NCBI GenBank assembly: GCA_051649785.1
Contig: JBOFHT010000082.1
Span: forward strand, 1-61,617
Direction: 5' to 3'
DNA from: JBOFHT01 sp051649785
GTDB lineage: Archaea; Methanobacteriota; Methanobacteria; Methanobacteriales; Methanobacteriaceae
DNA: 61,617 nt
The notes under the pieces: generated by a model
Told to the model about the DNA's origin: nothing
The model's database searches: none
What the model saw: the letters and a program-made list of their open reading frames with translations, nothing else
Made by a program: the position numbers and the translations under genes
Part shown: positions 1 through 9,356 of the stretch, in pieces
How the letters are laid out: the number at the start of each line of letters is the position of its first letter
Position numbering within the stretch: position 1 is the stretch's first letter

Positions 1-1112
1 GCAAATAACACTCCACTTCTGAATGTTTCCTCTTGAGCTACTGCTCTTGCTTCAATGTATCCTTCTTTTGTAAGTAATGATACTTGTGGTGACATTCCAT
101 GGTATCTCAAACCTCCTGCATGTACTGGTGGAGCTACAAAGTCATGACCTAGTGTAAACATTTTAAGAAGAGGTGTAAATCCTGATGTGTCTCCAAAATC
201 GTATTCGTATTTTCCTTGTGTTAATGTAGGACATGCTGCAGGTTCAGCTCCTATAAATTCACATTCTAGGTTTCCTTCAAGTTTATCCTTCATAAATGGG
301 AATATACTCCCTGCAAAGTTACTTCCTCCTCCTACACAACCAATCATCATATCTGGTTCTTCATCAGCTATTTCTAGCTGCTTTTGTGTTTCAAGACCAA
401 TAATACTTTGGTGTAACATTACATGGTTTAATACACTTCCTAATGAATAGAAAACATTATCTTTGGATAGTGCTTCTTCCATTGCTTCGGAAATAGCTAT
501 TCCTAATGAACCTCTATGATTAGGGTTTTCAGCTAATACTTTTCTACCATATGCAGTGTTTTCACTCGGTGATGGGTAAATTTCTCCATCATACAGGTGT
601 ATTAATGTTTTTCTAAATGGTTTTTGGTCATATGATACTCTTACCATATAAACAGTACAATCTAAGTCTAACATTGAACAAGCTAGAGATAATGCAGTTC
701 CCCATTGCCCTGCTCCAGTTTCAGTTGTAAGTGCAATTGCTCCCTCTTTTTTAGCATAATATGCTTGAGCTATGGCACTATTAAGTTTGTGACTTCCAGT
801 TGGAGACATGTCTTCACGTTTATAGTAAATTTTAGCTGGTGTATCAAGTGTTTTTTCTAATCCAATAGCTCTTGTAAGTTCAGTTGGCCTTCCAATTTGT
901 TTGTAAAGATCTCTTACTTTTTTAGGAATTTTTATATATCTCTCTTGTGAAAATTCTTGTTCTAGCACAGCTTTTGAGAAAACTTTAGGTAAGTCATCTA
1001 TTTGGCTTCTATCTTCACTATTTTTAGGCATAGGGAGTTCGGATGGTAAGTCTGCATTAATATTGTACCATTTTTTTGGCACATCTTTTGATCTTAAAGT
1101 TACTTTATACAT
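1..1112 (-). CDS. trpB2: Tryptophan synthase beta chain-like protein TrpB2, 3' end outside window
   Basis: Reverse-strand translation from the ATG at 1110-1112 gives about 370 residues before the window edge, so the C-terminus is missing. It is a fold-type II PLP enzyme that joins indole and serine to make tryptophan. The PLP lysine lies in SPTGSHKLNSA (near residue 109), and the glycine-rich phosphate loop GCVGGGSNFAGS is near residue 260. The long N-terminal part (about 100 residues before the lysine) and the SPTGSHK form fit the TrpB2 subgroup rather than classical TrpB1. The start is supported by GTGAT three bases upstream. No trpA neighbour is visible, which is usual for TrpB2; whether it works with TrpA cannot be judged here. 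Confidence 0.93.
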   Translation of the reverse strand, partial: MYKVTLRSKDVPKKWYNINADLPSELPMPKNSEDRSQIDDLPKVFSKAVLEQEFSQERYIKIPKKVRDLYKQIGRPTELTRAIGLEKTLDTPAKIYYKREDMSPTGSHKLNSAIAQAYYAKKEGAIALTTETGAGQWGTALSLACSMLDLDCTVYMVRVSYDQKPFRKTLIHLYDGEIYPSPSENTAYGRKVLAENPNHRGSLGIAISEAMEEALSKDNVFYSLGSVLNHVMLHQSIIGLETQKQLEIADEEPDMMIGCVGGGSNFAGSIFPFMKDKLEGNLECEFIGAEPAACPTLTQGKYEYDFGDTSGFTPLLKMFTLGHDFVAPPVHAGGLRYHGMSPQVSLLTKEGYIEARAVAQEETFRSGVLF

Positions 1113-1312
1113 AGTATCACTTTTTTTTATTACAATTTTTTACAATTAATTCAATATTTTTATAAGTATTCTATTATCACCATTACTATAATCATTGTAC
1201 TATATAAAACTTTGTAGTACATATTTGTACATTAAATTTAAATGGTATGTTACTACTATTACCATAATTGATATAGTTATAATTATTATTAATTAATTTT
1301 TAACTAGCTAGC

Positions 1313-1326
1313 TTTAAATATTTATA
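1313..1326 (+). promoter_or_regulatory. TATA box of a probably leaderless transcript
   Basis: TTTAAATATTTATA centred about 25 bases before the ATG at 1344. Archaeal transcription starts about 22-27 bases after the TATA centre, which puts the mRNA 5' end at or next to the start codon. No purine-rich ribosome binding site lies between the box and the ATG. Leaderless transcription is an inference. Confidence 0.5.
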
Positions 1327-1343
1327 ATTACATAACTAACAAT

Positions 1344-2606
1344 ATGAAAATTTTAGCTATTGATATTGGTGCAGGAACTCAGGATATATTACTTTATGAC
1401 TCAGATTCTCAGCTTGAAAACTCTATAAAGCTAGTTTTACCTTCTCCAACTCGTATTATGGCTCAAAAAATACAAAATTCCAATAATAACCTTTTTTTTA
1501 CAGGGGAAATTATGGGTGGGGGCTATATTAAGCGAGCTATCATGGAACACATAAATAAGGGGTATTCTGTAGCTATGGATGAACATGCTGCTCGTACTAT
1601 TAAGGATGACTTAGATAAAGTTAAATCTCTTGGTATTAATATTATTAGTAATAATAGTTATAATAATAGTCATAATGTAAATAACAATACTGATAATACT
1701 AATATTAATTCTAATATAAATATGGATGATTATGATATTATTAAGTTAATGGATGTTGACTTGATTACTATAATGGAGGTAATTCATAAATTTGATTCAG
1801 AGGCTAATTTTGACTATGTTGCTGTAGCTGTTCAAGATCATGGCTTTGATGATAATATGGGTGATCGTGACTTTAGATTTTCTAAAATTAAAGAGAAACT
1901 CAACTATCCAATTATTCCTGAAGAATTTGCATTTTATGGAGACTCTCTATCTAATCTTAATATTCCTAATTATTATTCTCGCATGAATGCTGTTGTTAAT
2001 ACTCTCAATTCTTATTTTGATTCTAATTCAAATAAAGTATTAAATGAATCATTAAATAGGTCACCAAATAAATCACTAAATATGCCCTCAAATGAATCAT
2101 TAAAGAACTCCACTCATACTGGAACTCTTATTATGGATTCTAAGTTTGCTTCTATTATAGGTGCGTGTAGTGACAAATATGTAAATAATTTTAATAGCTA
2201 CATTGTTATGGATATTGGAAATGGTCACACTATGGCAGCTGCAATTGAAAATGGTAAAATAAATGGTGTTTTCGAGCATCATTCACATACTTTGACTGGT
2301 GAAAAAATTGAATATTTTGTTAATAAACTAGCTAATGGGACAATATCTCATGAAGAAGTTTATAATGATCACGGCCATGGTGCACATGCAATAAAACCAA
2401 TTAAAACTATTGAAAAGGTTATTGTCACAGGACCTAATAGAAAATTCATTGAAAATACTAATTTGGACTATTATTATTCCGCTCCAGGTGGTGATGTTAT
2501 GATGACAGGCCCTGTTGGATTAATAAAGGCACTAAATCATAATATTTCTAATATTGGCAACATTAAAAACAGTAATAATGCTAAAGGCACTAACTTTGAC
2601 TTATAA
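1344..2606 (+). CDS. DUF1786 family protein (ASKHA-like fold), function unknown
   Basis: 420 residues. The N-terminus AIDIGAGTQDILLYD (residues 5-19) and the later motif VMDIGNGHTMAAA (about 288-300) look like the two phosphate-binding strands of an ASKHA-type nucleotide-binding fold and match the archaeal DUF1786 family (COG4012). The biochemical role is not known to me. Two low-complexity insertions interrupt it: an Asn-rich segment near residues 102-128 and an Asn/Ser/Lys/Leu repeat near 230-256, the latter made of degenerate copies of AAATNAATCA-type units. The transcript is probably leaderless. It ends 57 bases before the PHP gene, which follows in the same reading frame. Confidence 0.8.
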   Translation: MKILAIDIGAGTQDILLYDSDSQLENSIKLVLPSPTRIMAQKIQNSNNNLFFTGEIMGGGYIKRAIMEHINKGYSVAMDEHAARTIKDDLDKVKSLGINIISNNSYNNSHNVNNNTDNTNINSNINMDDYDIIKLMDVDLITIMEVIHKFDSEANFDYVAVAVQDHGFDDNMGDRDFRFSKIKEKLNYPIIPEEFAFYGDSLSNLNIPNYYSRMNAVVNTLNSYFDSNSNKVLNESLNRSPNKSLNMPSNESLKNSTHTGTLIMDSKFASIIGACSDKYVNNFNSYIVMDIGNGHTMAAAIENGKINGVFEHHSHTLTGEKIEYFVNKLANGTISHEEVYNDHGHGAHAIKPIKTIEKVIVTGPNRKFIENTNLDYYYSAPGGDVMMTGPVGLIKALNHNISNIGNIKNSNNAKGTNFDL

Positions 2607-2654
2607 TATTTTTCAGCTAAATTTACTAATAATCATAACTATGCTATTATATTT

Positions 2655-2660
2655 GGTGAT
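2655..2660 (+). promoter_or_regulatory. Ribosome binding site that places an ATT start
   Basis: GGTGAT, the same site seen before ATG starts at 12965, 40422 and 52037, lies three bases before the ATT at 2664. The open frame after the upstream in-frame stop (2604-2606) contains no ATG, GTG or TTG until well inside the conserved domain. Confidence 0.6.
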
Positions 2661-2663
2661 ATT

Positions 2664-3341
2664 ATTTTAAAACTAGATTCTCATATTCATAGCTGTTATT
2701 CTGGGGATGCAAGAGGTAAACCTCGGGAAATTCTTAAACAAGCTAGTAAAATTGGATTAAATGCTATTTCAATAGCTGACCATAATACTATTAAAGGTTC
2801 TAAATTAGGGGTTGCCGAATCAAAAGATTTTAATGTTACCGTTGTTAGTTCTATTGAAATAACCACTAATAAAGGACATATTATTGGATTTGGGGTTAAT
2901 GAGGATATTAAAGAGGGTTTAAGTCCTTATGAAACTGTTGATATTATTCATGACTTGGGAGGGATAGTTATTATTCCTCATCCATTCACTAGATACCGTA
3001 ATGGCCTTTTCGCTAAAATTAATCATAATTCACTTGATTTTGATGGAATTGAAGTTTTAAATTCCAGGTATATCTTTGGATATTCTAATTTTAAAGCTTC
3101 TAAGCTAGCTAAAAAGAAAAAAGTTGCTGAACTAGGAGCTAGTGATTCTCACTTTATTGATGCTATTGGTAGTGCTTATACAGAAATAACGACTGAAGAA
3201 GACTTTAATGATAGGAAAGTCACATCTGATGAAATTATTGAATTTATTCGCCAAGGTAAAACAAAAGCAAGGGGAACTAGAACTAAAAATCACTTAATTG
3301 CAAGGGAAGTAATTAATAAAAAAATTAGGCGTATTTATTAG
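2664..3341 (+). CDS. PHP-domain metal-dependent phosphoesterase-like protein, probable ATT start
   Basis: 225 residues if read from ATT at 2664 (alternative ATT at 2661). The PHP signature is complete: DSHIHSCYSGDA (H7 and H9), ISIADHNT, a glutamate in SSIEI, PHPF, and SDSHFI near residue 160. These are the metal ligands of the PHP fold shared with histidinol phosphatase and the polymerase PHP domain; the substrate is unknown. The first ATG in frame (2955) would delete the first HxH motif and half the active site, so it cannot be the functional start. With GGTGAT three bases upstream, ATT is the best candidate. The gene probably shares a transcript with the DUF1786 gene. Confidence 0.82.
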   Translation: MLKLDSHIHSCYSGDARGKPREILKQASKIGLNAISIADHNTIKGSKLGVAESKDFNVTVVSSIEITTNKGHIIGFGVNEDIKEGLSPYETVDIIHDLGGIVIIPHPFTRYRNGLFAKINHNSLDFDGIEVLNSRYIFGYSNFKASKLAKKKKVAELGASDSHFIDAIGSAYTEITTEEDFNDRKVTSDEIIEFIRQGKTKARGTRTKNHLIAREVINKKIRRIY

Positions 3342-3552
3342 AAAATCAAAGCCATTATCAAATTTATCGATATTATCCTTATTATTCTCACTATTCTTAT
3401 TTATGTTTTTAATATTATCAATATCATATTTAATTTTAGTAATATTTGTAATATTAATGAAGTAATATTAATATATTAATATTAGGAATGGCTACAATAT
3501 CCAAATATCTGCAAACAAGTAATATTTAAAATATTTAAAATGTGGAATTTTA

Positions 3553-4578
3553 ATGCTAGGCGATACACCAGGTCAAATGGGAGTAATTTCAGGACTTCCT
3601 CCAATTATTGAACAGCTATTTTATTCTGGCTACACTCCTATTAATACTATTATTTACGGGATTATATTGGCAATGGTAGTATTCATAATTATTAAAATGT
3701 TTAGATACTTGGATATACGCCCTATTAGTATCATGATTCCATTAATTCCTTTTATTTTACTTGGTTCAAGTACTCGTGCATTAGTTGATGCAGGAATTTA
3801 TCCTTATAATATTTTTTTAATTAGCCCTGGAATATATATTGTTGTTGGGATTTTTACTACTATTTCTCTAATTGTAGCTTTTTTCATTAAAAAAAATGTA
3901 ATTAGTAAATTTAATAGATTTAATAGACTTAGCAGGTTTAATATTTTTAATAAAATTGATTATCCTCATATCTTGTCTATTATTGGACTAATTGCCATTA
4001 TTCCTAATATTTTTAATTTCCAATATATGAATTTTAATGTTGTAGCTCAGGTTTTTCTTGTTTGGGGCTTTGTTTCACTTTTAACAACTGCAGCTGTTAT
4101 TATATTCAATATTTTCAATTATAATGCCAATACTGCTAATAACAACAATAGTATTAATAACCATGGTAATAACAATAAATATAATAATAATATTTGCAAT
4201 AATGTGGATAATAATAATGTGGATAATATTGATAATGATGAAATTAATACTAATATTTTTAATAATATCTCTAATAATCAAAAAATCAACTTAGCTATTC
4301 TATCGGCTCATATATTTGATGCAGCATCTACTTTTATTGCTGTTGACTTTTATAATTATGCAGAACAACATTTTGTTCCTAATGTATTTTTAGAAATAGC
4401 TGATTCTGCAATTACAATGTTCCCCCTTAAAATTATTGTTATAGGTGCTGTTTTATATATTATTGATAAATATATTGATGATGTTTATATTAAAGATACT
4501 TTAAAATTATCAGTTTTTATATTAGGCCTTGCTCCAGGTCTTAGAAACTTCTTAACCCTTGCATTTGGAACGGCATAG
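3553..4578 (+). CDS. DUF63 family integral membrane protein
   Basis: 341 residues with about eight hydrophobic segments, resembling the archaeal DUF63 family of polytopic membrane proteins of unknown function. The conserved-looking C-terminal part includes HIFDAASTFIAVDFY and YAEQHFVPN near residues 252-275. A hydrophilic loop near residues 190-238 is almost pure Asn with some Asp and Ile, encoded by runs of AAT/AAC/GAT; it looks like an expansion inside an extramembrane loop. No partner gene is evident. The assignment rests on remembered family pattern, not a search. Confidence 0.72.
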   Translation: MLGDTPGQMGVISGLPPIIEQLFYSGYTPINTIIYGIILAMVVFIIIKMFRYLDIRPISIMIPLIPFILLGSSTRALVDAGIYPYNIFLISPGIYIVVGIFTTISLIVAFFIKKNVISKFNRFNRLSRFNIFNKIDYPHILSIIGLIAIIPNIFNFQYMNFNVVAQVFLVWGFVSLLTTAAVIIFNIFNYNANTANNNNSINNHGNNNKYNNNICNNVDNNNVDNIDNDEINTNIFNNISNNQKINLAILSAHIFDAASTFIAVDFYNYAEQHFVPNVFLEIADSAITMFPLKIIVIGAVLYIIDKYIDDVYIKDTLKLSVFILGLAPGLRNFLTLAFGTA

Positions 4579-4909
4579 TTTTTTAATATTTTTACAAAAT
4601 GGAACCAAATTTGAGAACAATTTTACTATATAGCTATTAGTTTCCCAATTGTATTTATGATATAACATTTTCACTATAATATTGTTACAATCCTAGAACA
4701 ATTTTGCTTTAGTCCATTAATAAAATATTTAAACAATGGGCAACTTATATTAAATTGAGTTTCACTAGTAAATAAAATCGAAACAATTCAATAAAATCAA
4801 GTAAAATTTCCAGTAATTTAATTGAAAATATAGTAATAAACAATTCAATAAACAAAATACAAATAATAAATACAAAAATAAAAATAAACCCATAAAACAA
4901 CTTAATAGT
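4579..4909. other. Intergenic region upstream of leuA
   Basis: No gene seen. Contains a 14-base near-repeat AGAACAATTTTNCT at 4614 and 4695 (81 bases apart) and a 15-base exact repeat AAACAATTCAATAAA at 4781 and 4838. A TATA-like AAATATTTAAACA occurs near 4722-4734. The A-rich strand next to leuA has no convincing ribosome binding site for its first ATG. Confidence 0.5.
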
Positions 4910-6538
4910 ATGATTAAAGTGAATAGTGTAAATAATATAAGTAATAAAAACAATTTAAGAGCCAATGGAATGATGAATGATAATATGTATATTGAAAGTA
5001 TAGAAGAGTCAAAAAAATCAATGAATCTCCCTAAAAATGTCACTATCTTTGACACAACACTCCGTGATGGGGAACAATCTCCAGGGGTAGCATTAACTGT
5101 TGATGAAAAAATAAGAATAGCTAGTAAGTTGGATCAAATTGGTGTTGACATTATTGAATTTGGGTTTCCAGCAGTTTCATTAGGTGAAATCCAAGCAGCT
5201 AAACAAATTAATGACTTAGGTTTAAATGCTAGAATTTGTGGTCTTGGCAGAACATTAAATAATGATATTGATGCGTTAATTGATGCTAATCTTGATTACA
5301 TTCATACATTTATTGGTACATCTCCATTACATAGAGAACACAAACTTAGAATGGATAAAAAGACTATTTTGTCTACAGCTGTTGATGCAGTTGAATATGC
5401 TAAAGATCATGGCTTAACTGTTGAATTTTCAGCTGAAGATGCAACTAGAACTGAATATGATTTCTTAGTGGAAGTATATAAAGCAGTTGAAGATGCAGGA
5501 GCTGATAAAATCAATGTTCCAGATACTGTTGGTGTATTATTCCCATCTGCAATTAATAGATTAATAACTGACCTAAAAACAGAAATAAATATACCTATAA
5601 GTGTCCATTGTCATGATGATTTTGGATTAGCTGTAGCTAATTCACTGGCATCTATTGAAGCAGGAGCTGAACAAGTTCATGTTACTGTAAATGGATTAGG
5701 TGAACGTGGGGGTAATGCTTCATTAGATGAACTTGTTATGGCTTTAATGACAAGATATGGAATTGATTTGAATATTGAAACAACTCAACTAGTTTCACTT
5801 TCTCAGTTTGTAGCTCATATTACTGGAATTAAAATGCCTCCTAATAAGGCGATTGTGGGGGATAATGCTTTTGCTCACGAGTCAGGAATTCATGTTCATG
5901 GAATACTCAAGAATGCAGCTACTTATGAACCAATGGCTCCTGAATTAGTTGGACATTCTCGTAAAATTGTTTTAGGCAAACATACGGGGGTGAATGCTCT
6001 TAAATCAAAACTTGATGAATATGGTATAGAGATGGATGAAACGCAGTTCTGTTCAGTTTACGACCAAATCAAGGCATTAGGGGATAGGGGTAAATGTATT
6101 ACTGATGCTGATTTAAAAACCATTGCTGTTACTGTATTGGGTAAAGCTAAAAAAGAACTTATTAAGTTAAATGGATTTTCTGTAATGTCTGGTGATGTAG
6201 TTTCTTCAACTGCTACTGTAAAACTTGATATTAATGGAACTATTAAAGAAACATCTAGTACTGGTGTAGGGCCTGTTGATGCTTCTATTAATGCAATTAA
6301 GTCATTAGTTTCTAATACTACTGCTATTGAACTGGAAGAATACCATCTTGAAGCAATTACTGGCGGAACTGATGCACTTGCGGAAGTATTTGCAATTGTT
6401 TCAGATGATGAAGGTAATAAAGCAACAGGCAGGGCTACTAGGGAAGATATTATCATGGCTAGTGTTGAAGCTGTTTTAGATTCTATTAATAAGATTTTAA
6501 TGATTAAAGAATCTGAAATTGGTAATATGGCTAAGTAA
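4910..6538 (+). CDS. leuA: 2-isopropylmalate synthase
   Basis: 542 residues. It condenses acetyl-CoA with 2-oxoisovalerate in leucine synthesis. The HMGL-like catalytic domain begins near residue 40 with FDTTLRDGEQSPG, followed by the metal-binding HCHDDFGLAVANS and NGLGERGGNASL motifs. A full LeuA dimer (allosteric) domain covers about residues 400-530, including GPVDASINAI, which argues for LeuA rather than the homocitrate synthase AksA. Citramalate synthase is the closest alternative, but IHTFIGTSPLHREHKL favours LeuA. The first 37 residues are Asn-rich and poorly conserved, so an internal ATG (for example within MMNDNMYI, near 4970) may be the true start. Confidence 0.88.
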   Translation: MIKVNSVNNISNKNNLRANGMMNDNMYIESIEESKKSMNLPKNVTIFDTTLRDGEQSPGVALTVDEKIRIASKLDQIGVDIIEFGFPAVSLGEIQAAKQINDLGLNARICGLGRTLNNDIDALIDANLDYIHTFIGTSPLHREHKLRMDKKTILSTAVDAVEYAKDHGLTVEFSAEDATRTEYDFLVEVYKAVEDAGADKINVPDTVGVLFPSAINRLITDLKTEINIPISVHCHDDFGLAVANSLASIEAGAEQVHVTVNGLGERGGNASLDELVMALMTRYGIDLNIETTQLVSLSQFVAHITGIKMPPNKAIVGDNAFAHESGIHVHGILKNAATYEPMAPELVGHSRKIVLGKHTGVNALKSKLDEYGIEMDETQFCSVYDQIKALGDRGKCITDADLKTIAVTVLGKAKKELIKLNGFSVMSGDVVSSTATVKLDINGTIKETSSTGVGPVDASINAIKSLVSNTTAIELEEYHLEAITGGTDALAEVFAIVSDDEGNKATGRATREDIIMASVEAVLDSINKILMIKESEIGNMAK

Positions 6539-6619
6539 ATAGTAACTTAGTTTATAATAATACTATAATTACTATTTAATAACTATTAACTAGGCATAAC
6601 AAAAATATCCAATTAATAG

Positions 6620-6738
6620 ATTGTGTAAATAACTAATAAAGAAATAGTAAGAATAAGAAATGACAAATAAAGAAATATCAAAAGTGATGGAACAATTAAG
6701 ATTGTGTAAATAACTAATAAAGAAATAGTAAGAATAAG
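6620..6738 (+). repeat. 38-bp direct repeat upstream of alba
   Basis: A 38-base sequence beginning ATTGTGTAAATAACTAATAA occurs exactly at 6620-6657 and 6701-6738, offset by 81 bases. The similarity continues imperfectly for about 20 more bases in each copy (both end in AAAGAAATA). The two copies fill most of the leader or promoter region of alba. Confidence 0.9.
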
Positions 6739-6803
6739 CAAACGACACATAAAGAAATAAATAACTTAAAAATAACTAATAAATAATTATAGGAGCGATA
6801 AAG

Positions 6804-7079
6804 ATGTCAGATGAAAATATAGTATATGTAGGAAATAAACCAGTAATGAATTATGTTTTAGCAGTTGTAACTCAAGTTAATGCGGGATCCAATGAAGTAG
6901 CAATAAAAGCAAGAGGTAGGGCTATTAGTCGTGCTGTTGATGTTGCAGAAATTGTTAGAAATAGATTTATACCTGATAGTGATGTTTCAAATATTGAAAT
7001 TTGTACAGAAGAGATTGCTGGAGACGATTCAACAACTACTAATGTTTCTACAATTGAAATATTATTAAAAAAAGATTAA
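6804..7079 (+). CDS. albA: DNA/RNA-binding protein Alba
   Basis: 91 residues, the usual Alba length. The N-terminal part NIVYVGNKPVMNYVLAVVTQ and the following AIKARGRAISRAVDVAEIV match the dimeric chromatin protein Alba. The lysine in the VGNKP loop is equivalent to the Sir2-sensitive Lys16 of Sulfolobus Alba (family knowledge). It binds DNA and RNA and shapes the nucleoid. Start: ATG with GGAGCGAT upstream. The upstream region carries a conspicuous 38-base direct repeat, so expression may be controlled there. Confidence 0.95.
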   Translation: MSDENIVYVGNKPVMNYVLAVVTQVNAGSNEVAIKARGRAISRAVDVAEIVRNRFIPDSDVSNIEICTEEIAGDDSTTTNVSTIEILLKKD

Positions 7080-7114
7080 AAAAGTAAATAAAATATTCCT
7101 TTAGTGTATTGGTT

Positions 7115-7798
7115 CTAAGTACTATAAATTACCATAACGCACATATAAGTAAAATCACTTGTAGCTACATCTTTTAAAGTACTAAAAACAACTTTTTCAT
7201 CTTCATAGCTAAGTCTTTCACAAATAGCTACTTTTCGATTTTCACTTACTCCATTATTTATTAAAAACTGAGCCATATCTTTTACACTACGTGAAGGTAA
7301 TGCTATTGTATCATTACCATTTTCAATAATCTCTAAAATCTCACTAAAATCTTCTCTCCCATGAAATGTTAGTGTATTTGCCTTATCCCATTGAATTTGG
7401 GTTTTAGCAGCAGCTAACTGGAGAGAACTAATTCCTGGAATAATTTCAACCATTTCAGCAATTTCACTTTCACTAATTCCTTTTCCACGAGCTATTTTAA
7501 GAGTAGGGCCTAAAACTCCTGAAAATCCAGGGTCTCCAGTTGATAAAATACAAACACGCTTTCCAGTACTAGCTAAGTTAACTCCAAGTTCTAGTTTCGC
7601 ATCAACATCTTTAACATTTAATGGAATTGATTTTATATTATCTATTCTAAGTTCGGATTTTTCATCTAAACAATCAAATAAATCAAGAGCTCGTTTACTT
7701 CCAATAGCTACTTCACAACTTTCAACAGTTTTAATAGCAACATTTGTTAAATAATCCTTTGAACCCGGTCCAATTCCAACTATAAACAGTTTTGACAT
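7115..7798 (-). CDS. cbiE: Cobalt-precorrin-7 C5-methyltransferase
   Basis: 227 residues from the ATG at 7796-7798. This start is preferred over the upstream ATG at 7840 because GTGAT lies just before it and the family begins right there with LFIVGIGPGSKDYLT. It is an SAM-dependent tetrapyrrole methylase of the anaerobic cobamide pathway, methylating C5 of cobalt-precorrin-7. Visible motifs: GIGPGS (residues 7-12), STGDPGFSG (about 85-93) and EIIPGISSLQLAAA (about 125-138). It is the CbiE half alone; the CbiT decarboxylase that is fused in bacterial CobL is not adjacent. It is convergent with alba and divergent from the GTPase gene. Confidence 0.92.
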   Translation of the reverse strand: MSKLFIVGIGPGSKDYLTNVAIKTVESCEVAIGSKRALDLFDCLDEKSELRIDNIKSIPLNVKDVDAKLELGVNLASTGKRVCILSTGDPGFSGVLGPTLKIARGKGISESEIAEMVEIIPGISSLQLAAAKTQIQWDKANTLTFHGREDFSEILEIIENGNDTIALPSRSVKDMAQFLINNGVSENRKVAICERLSYEDEKVVFSTLKDVATSDFTYMCVMVIYST

Positions 7799-8147
7799 AA
7801 TAATCACATAATAGCTACACAATAACTTATAATGGCTCATAATAATTATTTTAATAGCTCACTATTTTATCATAATTTAAATAACATCTATAATTATATA
7901 ATAATTTATAGTTTATATTTAACTATAATTATATTAGTACAATTTATAATATAAGTTATAATCTATTTTATATTTTATAATATCCTATATTGTTTATAAC
8001 CTTTATAATATAATAGTTATTCATCTATTTTATGTATTAATATAAGTTATAATCTATTTTATAATATCCTAATGATTTATATTTACATTAACACTAATTA
8101 ACTCTATTCGTATTATTACTATTAATTATACTTCTGGTCGTGATAAA
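7799..8147. other. AT-rich divergent intergenic region with an imperfect duplication
   Basis: No gene seen. It separates the divergent cbiE and GTPase genes, so both promoters must lie here. The 22-base TATAAGTTATAATCTATTTTAT is present at 7950 and again at 8041 (offset 91 bases), each followed by a TATAATATCCTA element, indicating a local duplication. Confidence 0.6.
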
Positions 8148-9356
8148 ATGCTTCAAATTGCAGTTACAGGTAAACCAAATGTGGGAAAGTCATCATTTTT
8201 TAATTCAGCTACTTCTTCTAAGGTAGAAATGGCGGATTATCCATTTACAACTATTGATGCTAATAAAGCAGTAGCTTATGTTAAAACAAAGTGTCCTTGT
8301 GAAGAACTTGGACTTATGGAAGAATGTGCAGAATCAGAAAACCCTAAGGCATCTAAATGTGTTGATGGGAATCGTCTTATTCCAGTTGAACTTATTGATG
8401 TTGCAGGTCTTGTTCCAGGTGCTCATGAAGGAAGAGGTTTAGGTAATAAATTCTTAGATGATCTTCGCCAAGCTCGTGTATTTATTCATGTTATTGATGC
8501 ATCTGGCTCCACAGATGAAGAAGGTCGCCCAGTTGAAGCAGGAAGTCATGATCCTTTAGAAGATATTGAATTTTTAAATCATGAAATTGTAATGTGGATG
8601 TATGGGATTTTAAATAAAAATTGGGATAGACTAATAAGAAAAGTCTTGTCTGAACATTTGGATATAGCTAAAGTTATTTATGAACAACTTTCAGGTACAG
8701 GTATATTAATTGAAGATGTTATTGAAGCAAAAAGAGCAGTAAATCCTGATTTTGGTAAATGGGAAAAAGAAGATATGTTAGAATTTATTAGAAATCTTTT
8801 AAAAATAGCTAAACCAATGTTAATACTTGCTAATAAAGTAGATCTTCCAACAGCTCCTGAAAACATAAAAAGGATTAAAGAGAAGTATCCTAATACAATT
8901 TCTTGTTCTGCTGAATCCGAACTAGCTTTAATAAGGGCTAGTGAAGCGGGATTAATTAGTTACGAGCCAGGGGATAGTGATTTTACTATCATGGCTGATG
9001 CCAAACTCTCAAAAAATCAGATAAATGCTCTTGAATATATTAAAACTAATATTTTAGAAGTTTATGGTAGTACTTGTGTTCAAACTGCAATTAATTCAGC
9101 TATTTTTGGCCTTCTTAATATGATAGTAGCTTATCCTGTTGAAGATGAAAATAAATATTGTGATAATAAAGGAAATGTCCTCCCAGATTCTATTTTAGTT
9201 AAAAAAGGTTCAAATCCAAAGGAATTAGCCTATATGGTGCATACTGATATTGGTGACAAATTCATGCATGCTGTTGATGCTAAAAAGAAATTAAGAGTAT
9301 CCAGTGACTATGAACTATGTGATGGGGATATTATAAGTATTATAACTTCATCCTAA
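8148..9356 (+). CDS. YchF/Obg-related GTPase with TGS domain
   Basis: 402 residues. The G1 motif is GKPNVGKSSFFN (residues 8-19), G2 lies in the PFTTIDAN region, G3 is DVAGLVPGAHEGRGLG (about 86-101), and NKVD (about 228-231) is G4. A C-terminal TGS-like segment follows from about residue 325, ending YELCDGDIISII. This architecture matches the archaeal branch of YchF/Obg-related, ribosome-associated GTPases. A cysteine cluster (CPCEELGLMEEC) between G2 and G3 is typical of the archaeal branch. Start: ATG with GTGAT three bases upstream. It appears monocistronic. Confidence 0.92.
   Translation: MLQIAVTGKPNVGKSSFFNSATSSKVEMADYPFTTIDANKAVAYVKTKCPCEELGLMEECAESENPKASKCVDGNRLIPVELIDVAGLVPGAHEGRGLGNKFLDDLRQARVFIHVIDASGSTDEEGRPVEAGSHDPLEDIEFLNHEIVMWMYGILNKNWDRLIRKVLSEHLDIAKVIYEQLSGTGILIEDVIEAKRAVNPDFGKWEKEDMLEFIRNLLKIAKPMLILANKVDLPTAPENIKRIKEKYPNTISCSAESELALIRASEAGLISYEPGDSDFTIMADAKLSKNQINALEYIKTNILEVYGSTCVQTAINSAIFGLLNMIVAYPVEDENKYCDNKGNVLPDSILVKKGSNPKELAYMVHTDIGDKFMHAVDAKKKLRVSSDYELCDGDIISIITSS

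Noticed and set aside
187..450. Plus-strand open frame of 87 codons
   Set aside because: Antisense to trpB2, whose minus-strand translation is continuous and matches a known family; the plus frame has no binding site or recognisable features.
2604..2670. Readthrough or frameshift joining the DUF1786 and PHP genes
   Set aside because: The frames are continuous apart from the TAA at 2604, but the linker has its own GGTGAT site and the two families are normally separate, so an independent start is more likely.
4765..5055. Minus-strand open frame with hydrophobic Leu/Phe-rich translation
   Set aside because: It is the complement of an A-rich leader and the start of leuA; the hydrophobicity comes from reverse-reading poly-A/Asn codons.
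6620..6738. Start of a CRISPR array
   Set aside because: Only two copies, with a 43-base gap and similarity continuing into the gap; no third repeat.
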